A DNA stretch of 64,000 bases, taken from Nonomuraea muscovyensis. Lineage in GTDB: Bacteria; Actinomycetota; Actinomycetes; Streptosporangiales; Streptosporangiaceae. The position numbers and the translations under genes are program-made. A model generated the notes under the pieces. It saw only the letters and a list, made by a program, of their open reading frames with translations, did no database searches and was not told where the DNA came from. Location: positions 496,001 to 560,000 of the forward strand of contig NZ_JACHJB010000002.1 in the NCBI RefSeq assembly GCF_014207745.1. Direction: 5' to 3'. This document shows, in pieces, positions 24,873 to 34,704 of the stretch (the first letter of the stretch is position 1; every line of letters starts with the position of its first letter).

Positions 24873-25619
24873 TCAGGCGGGGATCGCGTTCACCAGGCCG
24901 CCGTCGATCACCAGGTCCTGGCCGTTGATGTAGGACGCCTCGGGGGAGGCGAGGAACGCCACCGCTGCGGCGATCTCCTCCGGCCGGCCGAACCGGCCCG
25001 CCACGACGCGGCTGGTGATGGCCGCCGCCTCCGCCTCGCTCAACGCCGCGGCCGGGTACATCGGTGTGTCGATGTACCCGGGGCTGATGGAGTTGACGCG
25101 GATACCCCGGGGCGCGAGTTCCGCCGCCAGGGTGCGGGCCAGGTTGTGCGCGGCCGCCTTGGTGGCCGAGTACAGCGTGAGGACGCCGTTGCCGCGATGC
25201 AGGGTCCAGGAGGCGTTGATGACGATGGAGCCTTCGTCGGCGATCAGCGGCAGCGCCTTCTGAATCGTGAAGAACACACCCTTGAAGTTCACGTCGACGG
25301 TGTGGTCGAAGTCGGTTTCGGTGATCTCGGCGAAGGGTACGAAGGTGCCCACTCCGGCGTTGGCGAAGACGATGTCGAGCCTGCCGTACCGCGTCTTGAT
25401 CGTGTCCATCAGGGCGTCCAGACCGTTGAGGTCGGCCGTGTCCGCCACCACGCCGAGGGCGCGCGGGCCGAGCACGGCAGCGGCCCGGTCCACGCGCTGC
25501 CGGGTGCGGCCGGAGACGATCACGTGGGCGCCTTCGCTGATGAGGCGGTGTGCTGTGGCCAGTCCCATGCCGCTGGTGCCGCCGGTGATCAGCGCGGTCC
25601 GGTCGACGAAACGTGTCAT
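24873..25619 (-). CDS. Short-chain dehydrogenase/reductase
   Basis: 248 aa. Cofactor motif TGGTSGMG (residues 13-20), NAG of the FANAGVG turn, and catalytic Ser/Tyr/Lys in INASWT...LYSATKAAA. The classical C-terminal INGQDLVIDGGL is complete. Third gene of an operon; its ATG overlaps the stop of the hydrolase gene (ATGA). NAD(P)-dependent alcohol/ketone oxidoreductase; substrate unknown but the operon (quinone reductase, hydrolase, SDR) suggests detoxification or catabolism of a carbonyl compound. Confidence 0.88.
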   Translation of the reverse strand: MTRFVDRTALITGGTSGMGLATAHRLISEGAHVIVSGRTRQRVDRAAAVLGPRALGVVADTADLNGLDALMDTIKTRYGRLDIVFANAGVGTFVPFAEITETDFDHTVDVNFKGVFFTIQKALPLIADEGSIVINASWTLHRGNGVLTLYSATKAAAHNLARTLAAELAPRGIRVNSISPGYIDTPMYPAAALSEAEAAAITSRVVAGRFGRPEEIAAAVAFLASPEASYINGQDLVIDGGLVNAIPA

Positions 25620-26608
25620 GTGAGTGCTCCGGAAAGCCGGTCGGCAACCGCTGCCAGCCAGTCGGGGCGGGCGTTGCCGAGCAGGTGGTCGCCGTGGGGC
25701 AGGTGCAGGTACTGTCCGCGTGCTGCCAGGCGGGCCAGCGGCTCGCCGTTGGTCACGCCGGGGATGACGTCCTGGCCGCCGTCCACCACCAGCAGCGGGC
25801 AGGTGATCCGCGGGGCGAGGGCGGACAGGTCCACCTGGCGGGCGAAGCGGCGGGCCGATTCTTCTCCGCCGGAGCGTTGGATGAGGATCTCCCGTACGGG
25901 AGGCGGCAGGACGTCCCAGTCCAGCCGGAAGGGACCGCTGACGGTGACGGCGGCCGCGACGCGGGTTTCACGGGCGGCGCTTTCCGCGACGTAGTAGCCG
26001 CCGAGGCTGAGCCCGACGAGTCCCACGCTCTCGGTGCCGAGTGCGTCGATGACCTGACCGATCACATGGTGGTAGTCGGCGCGGACGGTGGTGGTGGCTG
26101 CGAGCACGCCCTGTCCCGGCCCGTCCATGGCGAACACGGTCAGGCCCCGGCGCAGCAGGGCGTCGATCACATCGTGGAATTCCTCCTTGCCGGAGTCCAG
26201 CCCGGGGACCACGACCACGGTGGCCGCGGCATCGGCCGGGCCGCGCAGCCAACCGGTGAAGCCCGCTCCCTCGATCCGGCGCGCCCCCGGCTCCAGCAGG
26301 TCCAGCGCGCGGCCCATGGCGGTGTCCGCCTCGGCGGCCGCGAGCGCACGTTCACGGTTCGGCCCCAGGGTGGCGAAGTGGAACCAGCGCGCCGCGACCT
26401 GGAGGTGCTCGGCTGTCGAGATCGCCGTGGCCGCCCGCCCGGCGCGCGCCAGGTGCCCGCGCGCGGTGCGCATGAAGGCCTCGCCCCACTGGTCCAGGTC
26501 GGCGAGCTCGGCGGTGACACGCTGGTACTCGTGCGGGTCCAGCCCGGCTCCGGTCGCGCGCGACAGGTTGGCGGCGGCGAAGTCCGCGGCGTTCGTCGTG
26601 GCGCTCAT
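25616..26608 (-). CDS. Alpha/beta hydrolase (FrsA/DPH-hydrolase-like)
   Basis: 330 aa. An N-terminal helical cap of about 110 residues precedes the core: VVVVPGLDSGKEEFHDVIDALLRRGLTVFAMDGPGQG, then nucleophile elbow GLSLGGYY, acid near VDGGQDVIPG and catalytic His in LPHGDHLLGN. Similar to 2,6-dihydroxypseudooxynicotine hydrolase and FrsA-type proteins that cleave C-C or ester bonds. Overlaps both neighbours by 4 bp, so it is fully coupled in the three-gene operon controlled by the LysR gene. Confidence 0.83.
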   Translation of the reverse strand: MSATTNAADFAAANLSRATGAGLDPHEYQRVTAELADLDQWGEAFMRTARGHLARAGRAATAISTAEHLQVAARWFHFATLGPNRERALAAAEADTAMGRALDLLEPGARRIEGAGFTGWLRGPADAAATVVVVPGLDSGKEEFHDVIDALLRRGLTVFAMDGPGQGVLAATTTVRADYHHVIGQVIDALGTESVGLVGLSLGGYYVAESAARETRVAAAVTVSGPFRLDWDVLPPPVREILIQRSGGEESARRFARQVDLSALAPRITCPLLVVDGGQDVIPGVTNGEPLARLAARGQYLHLPHGDHLLGNARPDWLAAVADRLSGALT

Positions 26609-27528
26609 CGTGATGCTCCGATCGTCAGCACGGCCTTGCCGCGGATGCGGCGTTCCCGCAGCTCGATCAGGACCTCGGCGGTCTGGCTCCAGTCAGCGGT
26701 GCGGCCGATCTCCGTGTGCAGCCGCCCGCCGGCCACCAGGCGTAACAAAGTGGCCAGGTCGGGACCATACGGCGCGCCGGCGTAGTGGAAGTGCCGGATC
26801 ACGGCGTTCTCCGGCCCGGCGAGCAGGTCGAAGAAGTTCACGGTCGCGGGAGTACGGCTGGCCTGGCCGAACCAGACCAGCGTGCCGCCGGGGACCAGCC
26901 TGGCCAGCGTGGCCGCGAGCGCGCTGCCACCGGTGGACTCCAGCACCACGTCGAACGGCCCGTCCGCGTCGGCCACGTCGTGCACGATCGCCGTGGCTCC
27001 CAGCTCGAGCAGGCGCGCACCGCGCTCCGCCGTCGCGGTCACCGCGGTCACCTCCGCCCCCGCCGCGGCGGCCATCTCGGTCAGGTAGTGCCCCACCCCG
27101 CCAGAGGCGCCGGTCAGCAGCACGCGCCTGCCCGTCACGGCGCCGGCCGTGCGGAGCAGCCGGACCGCTGTGATCCCGGCCAACGGCAGGGCAGCGGCCT
27201 GGACGGCGTTGATCTCGTCGGGCAGGACGGCGATGGAGTGGGTGGGCACGGCGGTGTACTCGGCCCAGCCGCCCATCGGCGGATGGCCCACCACCCGGGT
27301 GCCGGCCGGCGGTCCCGAGCCGTCGGCGGCGGCCTGCACGACCAGGCCCGCGACGTCCTTCCCCGGCATCAGTCCGGGTTCCGGAGTTTCCAGCAGGAAC
27401 GTCTCTCCGCGATTCGGCGAGAACGCCTCGACCTTGACCAGCACCTCGCCCGGGGCGGGCACGGGCTGGGCGTCCTGGGCGAACTCCACCGGCCGCGTGG
27501 CATCTCCCGTAGGGATCAATCTACGCAT
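26605..27528 (-). CDS. NADPH:quinone reductase-like MDR oxidoreductase
   Basis: 307 aa from ATG 27528; a TTG at 27540 is possible. GroES-like start (APGEVLVKVEAFSPNRGE), then the Rossmann motif LLTGASGGVGHYLTEMA and LLELGATAIVHDV. Zinc ligands of alcohol dehydrogenases are absent, as in the quinone-reductase subgroup. First gene of the operon, divergent from LysR with the 8-3-8 palindrome between the starts. Confidence 0.86.
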   Translation of the reverse strand: MRRLIPTGDATRPVEFAQDAQPVPAPGEVLVKVEAFSPNRGETFLLETPEPGLMPGKDVAGLVVQAAADGSGPPAGTRVVGHPPMGGWAEYTAVPTHSIAVLPDEINAVQAAALPLAGITAVRLLRTAGAVTGRRVLLTGASGGVGHYLTEMAAAAGAEVTAVTATAERGARLLELGATAIVHDVADADGPFDVVLESTGGSALAATLARLVPGGTLVWFGQASRTPATVNFFDLLAGPENAVIRHFHYAGAPYGPDLATLLRLVAGGRLHTEIGRTADWSQTAEVLIELRERRIRGKAVLTIGASR

Positions 27529-27582
27529 ACGGCCATGCAACCGGCATCCGGGTCGCGGCATCCAACAACCCGAGCGACAGGC

Positions 27583-27601
27583 CGACAACCATCGGTTGTC
27601 G
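27583..27601. promoter_or_regulatory. Perfect 8-3-8 palindrome, candidate LysR operator
   Basis: CGACAACC ATC GGTTGTCG spans 27583-27601, between the quinone-reductase start (27528) and the LysR GTG (27617). It overlaps the probable lysR promoter and leader, fitting autoregulation plus divergent activation. Confidence 0.6.
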
Positions 27602-27616
27602 CCTAAGGTGACAGGC

Positions 27617-28555
27617 GTGGACCTCGACCTGGCGCAGGTGCGCGCGTTCGTGCTGGCCGCCGAAGAACTGCACTTCGGCCACGCGGCCGAGGAGCTGTCG
27701 ATCTCGCAGCAGGCGCTTTCCAAGCGGATCGCCCGCCTGGAGTCCACGCTCGGCAGGCGCTTGCTCGACCGCGGCGGCCAGGGGGTGCGGCTCACCGAGG
27801 CCGGGCAGCGTTTCCTGGAGCCTGCCCGGCAGACGTTGGCCGCCGCGGACCTGGCCGTGGCGGCGGTGCTGAACGCGCACCGTCCGCTGCGGATCGACGT
27901 GTGGGGCCACCTGTACGCGCCCATGCGCACGCTGGCGCAGGTGGCGACCGGCGAGCCGCGGCTGGAGCTGGGGCACGGCCGTGACCTGTCCTCGGTGATC
28001 GCCGCGCTGCTGCACGGCGACATCGACGCCGCCTTCGGCCGCGTCCACGCCCCGCTGCCCGGCGGGCTGACGCATCGCCTGGTACGGCTGGAACCGGTGG
28101 ATGCGATCCTCAGCGCGGATCATCCGCTGGCGAACGCCCCGGCGATCCGGCCGGCGCAGTTGCGTGACGGCGTGCTGTGGGCCCCAGGGGCGCTGCACCG
28201 GCTGGACTTCCTGCGCCGCTTCGCCGAGTCCTTCGGCGTCCGCGAGCGCGCCGAGGGCTCGAACCTGGGACTGGACCACTTCCTGGCCGACCTGGCGGTC
28301 GACACGCGGCGCTTCGGTCTGCTGCCCGCGGACGTGCCCCTCCCGCCCCGCCCGGCGATCCGCTCGGTCCCGCTGGTCGGCCCCACGCCCCTGTACGCCT
28401 GGTCACTGCTCTGGCGCGGCAACGGCGGTCATCCGCTGCTGGACGCCTTGGTGAGCGCGTTCGTGGCAGAGGCTGAGCGCAACCGCTGGCTGGAATACGA
28501 TCCCGTCCGCGATTGGCTGCCCGAGCGCCACCCCGCCCCATCGGCCACGCCATGA
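27617..28555 (+). CDS. LysR-family transcriptional regulator
   Basis: 312 aa from GTG 27617 (GTG 27608 is an alternative). N-terminal winged HTH: LAQVRAFVLAAEELHFGHAAEELSISQQALSKRIARLESTLGRRLLDR. The effector domain follows (LRIDVWGHLYAPM, VDAILSADHPLA). Divergent from the quinone reductase/hydrolase/SDR operon, its presumed target. Confidence 0.9.
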   Translation: MDLDLAQVRAFVLAAEELHFGHAAEELSISQQALSKRIARLESTLGRRLLDRGGQGVRLTEAGQRFLEPARQTLAAADLAVAAVLNAHRPLRIDVWGHLYAPMRTLAQVATGEPRLELGHGRDLSSVIAALLHGDIDAAFGRVHAPLPGGLTHRLVRLEPVDAILSADHPLANAPAIRPAQLRDGVLWAPGALHRLDFLRRFAESFGVRERAEGSNLGLDHFLADLAVDTRRFGLLPADVPLPPRPAIRSVPLVGPTPLYAWSLLWRGNGGHPLLDALVSAFVAEAERNRWLEYDPVRDWLPERHPAPSATP

Positions 28556-28577
28556 CCCGGCCTCCTTGAGCAGCGGA

Positions 28578-29507
28578 TCAGGGGCGCAGGCCGGCTGCCA
28601 GGCGAGGTCGTACCGGGGTCAGCCAGTGCCGGTAGCGGGGGTCGCGGCCGTGGGCGGCCGCCTCGTAGGCGGCGGCCAGCGCGCTCGTCACCGGGCCCGG
28701 CGCGGTCAGCTCGCGCCCGTCGACCGAGCGCACCGGCACCACCCCGGCGGCGGTGCCGCACAGGAACACCTCGTCGGCGGTGTACAGGTCCGAGCGCATC
28801 ACGTCGTGCCTGGCCACCGGCATCCCCAGGTCGGCGGCCAGGCGCTCGACGGTGTCCTGGGTGATCCCCTCCAGCGCCCCGGCACTCGCCGGGGGCGTGA
28901 CGACCCGCCCCTCGCGCACCACGAAGAGGTTGGCGGCGGTGCACTCGCTGACGTGCCCGGCCGCGTTCAGCAGCACCGCCTCGTCGTAGCCGGCCTCGAC
29001 GGCCTCCGCCTTGGCCAGCACCGAGTTGAGGTAGGGACCCGTGGCCTTGGCCGCCGTCGGCACGACCGCCTGGTCGTTGCGCCGCCACGAGCTGGTCATC
29101 AACCGAACGCCCGCGGCCGGCGTCTCCCACTCCCACGTCGCGATCGACACCACCACCGGGTTGGCGCGCGCGGCCAGCCCCAGCTCGCCGTAGCCGCGGT
29201 GCACCAGGTGGCGGATGTAGCAGGCGCGGGGGCCGTTGGCCGCGACGGTCTCCAGCGTGGCCGCCGCCAGCTCGTCCACGTCGTACGGCACGCGCATCCC
29301 CACGACGCGGGCGCTGCGGTGGAGGCGTTCGAGATGCTCGCGCAGCCGGAAGACCGCCGGACCCTCGCCGGTGTCGAACGCCCGCGTCCCCTCCAGCACA
29401 CCGGTGCCGTAGTGCAGGGCGTGCGAGAGCACGTGCACGCGGGCCTCGGCCCACGGGACCAGCGTCCCGTCCATCCAGATGTGGCCCGTCTCCTGGCCTG
29501 TCTCCAT
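28578..29507 (-). CDS. ilvE: Branched-chain-type amino acid aminotransferase (class IV PLP)
   Basis: 309 aa. HIWMDGTLVPWAEARVHVLSHALHYGTGVLEGTRAF is the typical start; ATGPYLNSVLAKAEAVEAGYDEAVLLN carries the PLP lysine region and TAANLFVVREGRV and ALEGITQDTVERLA follow. Length equals standard IlvE. It transfers amino groups between branched-chain 2-oxo acids and glutamate, though class IV enzymes also act on D-amino acids or aminodeoxychorismate. It is divergent from a MocR regulator sharing a 60-bp promoter, so this is probably a locally controlled paralogue rather than the housekeeping copy. Confidence 0.85.
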   Translation of the reverse strand: METGQETGHIWMDGTLVPWAEARVHVLSHALHYGTGVLEGTRAFDTGEGPAVFRLREHLERLHRSARVVGMRVPYDVDELAAATLETVAANGPRACYIRHLVHRGYGELGLAARANPVVVSIATWEWETPAAGVRLMTSSWRRNDQAVVPTAAKATGPYLNSVLAKAEAVEAGYDEAVLLNAAGHVSECTAANLFVVREGRVVTPPASAGALEGITQDTVERLAADLGMPVARHDVMRSDLYTADEVFLCGTAAGVVPVRSVDGRELTAPGPVTSALAAAYEAAAHGRDPRYRHWLTPVRPRLAAGLRP

Positions 29508-29518
29508 CGCCGCCTCCT

Positions 29519-29562
29519 CAAGTGGCTCAGCACGTTATGCCACTGGATGACCAAGTGGCAAG
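29519..29562. promoter_or_regulatory. MocR-type operator: AAGTGG direct repeats and an inverted GCCACT
   Basis: CAAGTGGCTCAG (29519-29530) and CCAAGTGGCAAG (29551-29562) are direct repeats 32 bp apart. TGCCACT (29538-29544) forms an inverted repeat with AGTGGCA (29554-29560). MocR members such as PdxR are known to recognise GTGG-type direct repeats. The sites fill the space between the aminotransferase (29507) and mocR (29568) starts. Confidence 0.6.
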
Positions 29563-29567
29563 CTAAG

Positions 29568-30941
<1,374 letters not shown>

Positions 30942-30943
30942 CC

Positions 30944-30958
30944 TTGACGCGACGTCAA
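30944..30958. promoter_or_regulatory. Dyad upstream of the MerR gene
   Basis: TTGACG CGA CGTCAA at 30944-30958, 17 bp before the MerR ATG at 30975 and just after the mocR stop. Likely autoregulatory site; TTGACG could double as a -35 box. Confidence 0.45.
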
Positions 30959-30974
30959 TGTCTTAACTGGGGCC

Positions 30975-31823
30975 ATGCGGATAGGAGAGCTGGCCGCGCT
31001 GCTCGGAGTCTCGACCCGGACGGTGCGCCACTACCACCACCAAGGCGTCCTGCCCGAGCCCGCCCGCCGGGCCAACGGCTACCGCGAGTACGGCATGCGC
31101 GACGCGATCGCGCTGGCCCGCGTGCGGCGGCTCGTGCAGCTCGGCCTCAGCCTGGGCGAGGCCCGTGACGCCATCGCCGACGACCAGGGCAGGGAACTGC
31201 CGGAGATCCTGGCCGAGATCGACGCCGACCTGGCCCGGCAGGAGCGGGAGATCCGCGTCAAACGGGCTCGGCTCGCCGAGCTGATCGGCAAGGCCGAGAC
31301 GGGCGCGCTCGGGCCCGACGACACGGTGTCGGCCGAGCTGGCGGCCTACCTCCAGCAGGTGGAGGCGCCGGGGTCCGGGGCGGCGGCGTGGGACCGGGAC
31401 CTGCTGGTGCTGGTCGACAGCATGGGCGGCTCGCACACGGGGGAGTCCCCGTGGGCGACGTTCGCGGCACTGACCGCCGACTCGGCGCTGGCGGCGCGCG
31501 GGAACGATTTCTACCAGCGGCTGGACGAGCTGGCCGACGCCGACCCGGCCGACCCCCGGGTCGCGGCCCTGGCCGACGCGCTCGCCGGCTTCACCGTCGA
31601 GCACCTCCTGAGCGACGCGTTCCCGGGTTCGTCCGGCTGGGACGTGACGGCCGTCGAGCCGTTCCTCGGCGAGCTGGCCCCGGCCCAGGCCGAGGTCGTC
31701 CGCCAGGCGGTCCGCCGCATCTCCGAGCACGTGTCCGCCACCGGGGCGGACCGTGACCAGGCGCCCCGTTCCCGGCCGGAGCCCGGCCCGGCGACCGCGA
31801 GCAGAAAGGCGCCCGCCTCGTGA
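30975..31823 (+). CDS. MerR-family transcriptional regulator
   Basis: 282 aa. MRIGELAALLGVSTRTVRHYHHQGVLPEPARRANGYREYG is the MerR HTH and wing, followed by the dimerisation helix. The long C-terminal region (about residues 115-282) has no metal-binding cysteines, so a small-molecule effector is likely. Its stop overlaps the P450 start by 4 bp (31820-31823), which links regulator and enzyme in one transcript. Confidence 0.88.
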   Translation: MRIGELAALLGVSTRTVRHYHHQGVLPEPARRANGYREYGMRDAIALARVRRLVQLGLSLGEARDAIADDQGRELPEILAEIDADLARQEREIRVKRARLAELIGKAETGALGPDDTVSAELAAYLQQVEAPGSGAAAWDRDLLVLVDSMGGSHTGESPWATFAALTADSALAARGNDFYQRLDELADADPADPRVAALADALAGFTVEHLLSDAFPGSSGWDVTAVEPFLGELAPAQAEVVRQAVRRISEHVSATGADRDQAPRSRPEPGPATASRKAPAS

Positions 31824-32872
31824 CCACGCCTGCCTCACCGAGCACGCCCTCCGGCCGATCCGCTCTCCCCGAGATGCCGGACTTGCCGTTCGATCGGCCC
31901 GGCCCGTTCGGGCCGCCGCCGCTCTACGCGCGGCTTCGTGAGCACGGCCCCGTCGCCCGCGTGCGGACCCCGAACGGGCGGCCGGCCTGGCTCGTCACCT
32001 CCTACGACGCGGTGGCGGCCGTGCTGGCCGACCGCCGGTTCGGGTTGACGCCGCCCGGCGAGGCCGTACCGGGTCACGACACGCTGTTCCAGGACGGCGA
32101 GGCCCACGCACGGCTGCGCCGCCTGGTGTCCGGGGCGTTCAGCCCCCGGAGCCTGGCCGCCCTGCGCCCGCGCGTCGAGGAGCTGGCGACCGGACTGGCC
32201 GCCGGCCTCGCCCGTGGTGCGAAGTCCGCCGACCTGGTAGCGGAGTTCGCCGCCCCGCTGTCGATCACGGTGATCGGCGAGCTCCTCGGCGTGGCGATCG
32301 GCGAGCGCGATCGCTTCCGCCGCCTCGTGGACGCGGCGAGCGGCGCCGACTTCTTCTTCGGCACGCCGGACGACCTGGCCGCCGCCGCGCGGGCGTACGA
32401 GGAGCTCGGCGCCTTCGCCGCCGCCCTGGTCGCCGCCAAGCGCACGGAACCGGCGGACGACCTGCTCAGCAGGCTCATCGCGGTGCGCGACGCGGACGAC
32501 GGACGGCTCAGCGACGCCGAGCTGGTCGCGATGGCCGCCACGATCGTGTCGGCCGGCTATCTGTCGGCGTCCAACGCCGTCTGCGCCGGAACGCTGCGGC
32601 TGCTGGCCGAAGGGCGGCTCGCGGCCCTGGCGTCGGCCACTTCCGAGCAGGTCGCGGCCGTCGTGGAGGAGGTGCTGCGCACGCAGTCAGGGCGGACCGG
32701 CGAGCCGTTCCCCCGTTTCGCCCAGGAGGACGTGGAGCTGGCCGGCGCCGCGTTCACCGCCCTCGCCCGGCACCTGCCCGGCCTGCGGCTCGGCACGCCG
32801 GCGGGCGAGATCGCGTGGACGAGCGCCGGGGCGGACTCCGGCCCCGCGGCGCTGCCCGTCGCCTGGGACTGA
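31820..32872 (+). CDS. Cytochrome P450 missing the heme-binding loop (probably inactive)
   Basis: 350 aa against about 400 for bacterial P450s. C-helix LFQDGEAHARLRRLVSGAFSPR, I-helix region ATIVSAGYLSASNAVCAG and the ExxR helix EEVLR are present. The sequence then runs FAQEDVELAG straight into AAFTALARHLPGLRLG, skipping about 50 residues that should hold the FGxGxHxCxG cysteine loop. The frame is maintained, so this is a clean in-frame deletion. Without the thiolate cysteine it cannot bind heme normally. Coupled to the MerR gene; its 3' end overlaps the convergent XRE gene by 186 bp. Confidence 0.85.
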   Translation: MTTPASPSTPSGRSALPEMPDLPFDRPGPFGPPPLYARLREHGPVARVRTPNGRPAWLVTSYDAVAAVLADRRFGLTPPGEAVPGHDTLFQDGEAHARLRRLVSGAFSPRSLAALRPRVEELATGLAAGLARGAKSADLVAEFAAPLSITVIGELLGVAIGERDRFRRLVDAASGADFFFGTPDDLAAAARAYEELGAFAAALVAAKRTEPADDLLSRLIAVRDADDGRLSDAELVAMAATIVSAGYLSASNAVCAGTLRLLAEGRLAALASATSEQVAAVVEEVLRTQSGRTGEPFPRFAQEDVELAGAAFTALARHLPGLRLGTPAGEIAWTSAGADSGPAALPVAWD

Positions 32873-33724
32873 CCCCTCCGCGGCGGCGCTGCCGGCGGCC
32901 CAGCTCGCCAGGAAGCGCAGCGCCTGCTCGGCGGCCGAGCCCGGCTCGGCCAGGTAGGTGACGAGGGCCTGGTCGGGGTCGTCGCCGACCCTGAGCGTCT
33001 CGTAGTCGAGCAGCAGCTCGCCGGCCAGCGGGTGGTCGAGGTGGACCTTGCCGGTCGAGCGTTCCCTGACGTCGTGCTCGGCCCACATGCGCCGGAAGTC
33101 GGGGCTCTTCATCGACAGCTCGCCGATCAGGGTGGCGAGCTGCCGGTCGTCCGGATGGCGGCCGGCGTCGAGCCGGACGAACGCGACCGTCTCCCGGGCC
33201 TTGTCCTCCCAGTTGCGGTAGAGGGCCCGGAAGGACGGGTCCAGGAACACCAGGCGCGCGCAGTTGAGGCCTTCGGCGGGCAGGTCCGGCTCGGCGTCCG
33301 TGCCGCCGAAGAACAGCACGGCGGCCAGGCGGTTGGCGGCGAGCAGCTCGGCGCGGCGGCCGAGGACGAAGGCGGGCGTGCCGGCCGTGTCGAGCATGCG
33401 CTGGATGGTCGGCCGCACCCGTGGGGCCGGCCCGCGCGCCGCCGGTCGGGGGCGGGCGAGGTTGCGCAGGTGAGCGCGCTCGGTCGCGTCCAGCACCAGC
33501 GCGCGGGCGATCGCGTCGAGGATCTCGTCGGAGGCGTTGGCTGCCCGTCCCTGCTCCAGGCGCACGTAGTACGGCACGCTCACGCCGGCGAGCAGCGCCA
33601 CTTCCTCGCGCCGCAGCCCGGCGACGCGGCGCCGCTCGCCGTACGTCGGCAGCCCGGCGTCCTCGGGGCGCAGGCGCGCCCGGCGCGATCGCAGGAAGTC
33701 GCCCAGTTCGCGGCCTGTGTCCAT
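32687..33724 (-). CDS. XRE-family regulator with MmyB-like ligand domain, C-terminally extended
   Basis: 345 aa from ATG 33724. HTH: GLRREEVALLAGVSVPYYVRLEQGR...ILDAIARAL, the actinobacterial MmyB-type regulator start, then the PAS-like domain (AFVLGRRAELLAANRLAAVLF; LDPSFRALYRNWEDKARETVAFVRL; HPLAGELLLDYETL). Normal family members end near ALRFLASWA, about residue 280. Here the frame reads on for about 63 Arg/Gly-rich residues antisense to the P450, implying loss of the original stop. Divergent from the SDR gene at 33861, its likely target. Confidence 0.82.
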   Translation of the reverse strand: MDTGRELGDFLRSRRARLRPEDAGLPTYGERRRVAGLRREEVALLAGVSVPYYVRLEQGRAANASDEILDAIARALVLDATERAHLRNLARPRPAARGPAPRVRPTIQRMLDTAGTPAFVLGRRAELLAANRLAAVLFFGGTDAEPDLPAEGLNCARLVFLDPSFRALYRNWEDKARETVAFVRLDAGRHPDDRQLATLIGELSMKSPDFRRMWAEHDVRERSTGKVHLDHPLAGELLLDYETLRVGDDPDQALVTYLAEPGSAAEQALRFLASWAAGSAAAEGSVPGDGQRRGAGVRPGARPRDLARRRAEPQAGQVPGEGGERGAGQLHVLLGETGERLAGPP

Positions 33725-33860
33725 GCCGTCCAGTATCGGACATCCCGCCGTGGCGGGCCTGACCCTGCCGGTACCACCTTCGCGGGGGTGCTGGCTGCCC
33801 CCGTACGGCTCCGCGCAGCATCGAGTCCGGCACATCGGATTTCGAGCACTGGAGCACGCT

Positions 33861-34610
33861 ATGACTGTTGTCTCACCTCTCACCGGCCGGCGCGCCGTCG
33901 TGACCGGGGCCTCGTCGGGCATCGGCGCGGCCACGGCCCGGTTGCTCGCCGCGCAGGGGGCGCGGGTGGCGCTGGTGGCCCGCCGCCTGGACCGGCTGGA
34001 CACCGTGCGCAAGGAGATCGAGAACGCGGGCGGGTCGGCCGTGGCCGTCCCCCTCGACGTCACCGCCGGTCAGATCGACGGCGCGGCGGTCGCACACGAG
34101 CTGGGCGGCGTGGACCTGCTGGTCAACGCGGCCGGCATCCTGACGCCGGGCCTGGCGGCGGACGGCCGGATCGACGAGTGGGAGCGCCAGGTCGAGGTGA
34201 ACCTCACCGGCCTGCTCCGGGTCACCCGGGCGTTCCTGCCGTTCCTCACCGAGGCGGCGTCGGCCGGCGGGCCCGCCGACCTGGTCAACATCTCGTCGGT
34301 CGCGGCGAGCAGGGCGGAGTTCGGGGCGGGTGTGTACGCGGCGACCAAGGCGGCCGTCAGCCACCTGTCCAGGAACCTCAGGCTGGAGCTCGCCCCCGGC
34401 GGCGTCCGGGTCACCGACGTCCAGCCGGGCATGGTCGTCACCGACCTGCTGTCGGGGTCGGAGCTCGGCACCGCCTGGGCCGAGGACATGAAGACCCGCA
34501 TCGACCCGCTCGCCGCCGAGGACGTGGCGGAGGTCGTCGTGTTCGCCGTCGGCCGCCCGCCCCACGTCGGGCTGCCGGAGGTGGTCGTGATGCCGGTCAA
34601 GCAGACCTGA
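33861..34610 (+). CDS. Short-chain dehydrogenase/reductase
   Basis: 249 aa from ATG 33861. VVTGASSGIGAATARLLAAQG cofactor motif, VNAAG, and catalytic NISSVAASRAEFGAGVYAATKAAVSHL with YxxxK. Close to the NADP-dependent SDR subgroup represented by YdfG-like serine dehydrogenases. Divergent from the XRE/MmyB-like regulator, a pairing frequent in actinobacteria where the regulator represses a single SDR gene. Confidence 0.88.
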   Translation: MTVVSPLTGRRAVVTGASSGIGAATARLLAAQGARVALVARRLDRLDTVRKEIENAGGSAVAVPLDVTAGQIDGAAVAHELGGVDLLVNAAGILTPGLAADGRIDEWERQVEVNLTGLLRVTRAFLPFLTEAASAGGPADLVNISSVAASRAEFGAGVYAATKAAVSHLSRNLRLELAPGGVRVTDVQPGMVVTDLLSGSELGTAWAEDMKTRIDPLAAEDVAEVVVFAVGRPPHVGLPEVVVMPVKQT

Positions 34611-34704
34611 GACCGCCGCCTGGCGCGGTGTCGATCCGGCGGCCCGTCGTTCGTATAGAGAGGGAAGAGGCACCACACCGCGTTCGCCGAGGAGGCGCAT
34701 CCAG

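Noticed and set aside
23212..25647. 811-codon minus-strand open frame
   Set aside because: Spans two well-supported genes in other frames (FAD-NAD(P) protein and SDR); composition Arg/His/Gly-rich.
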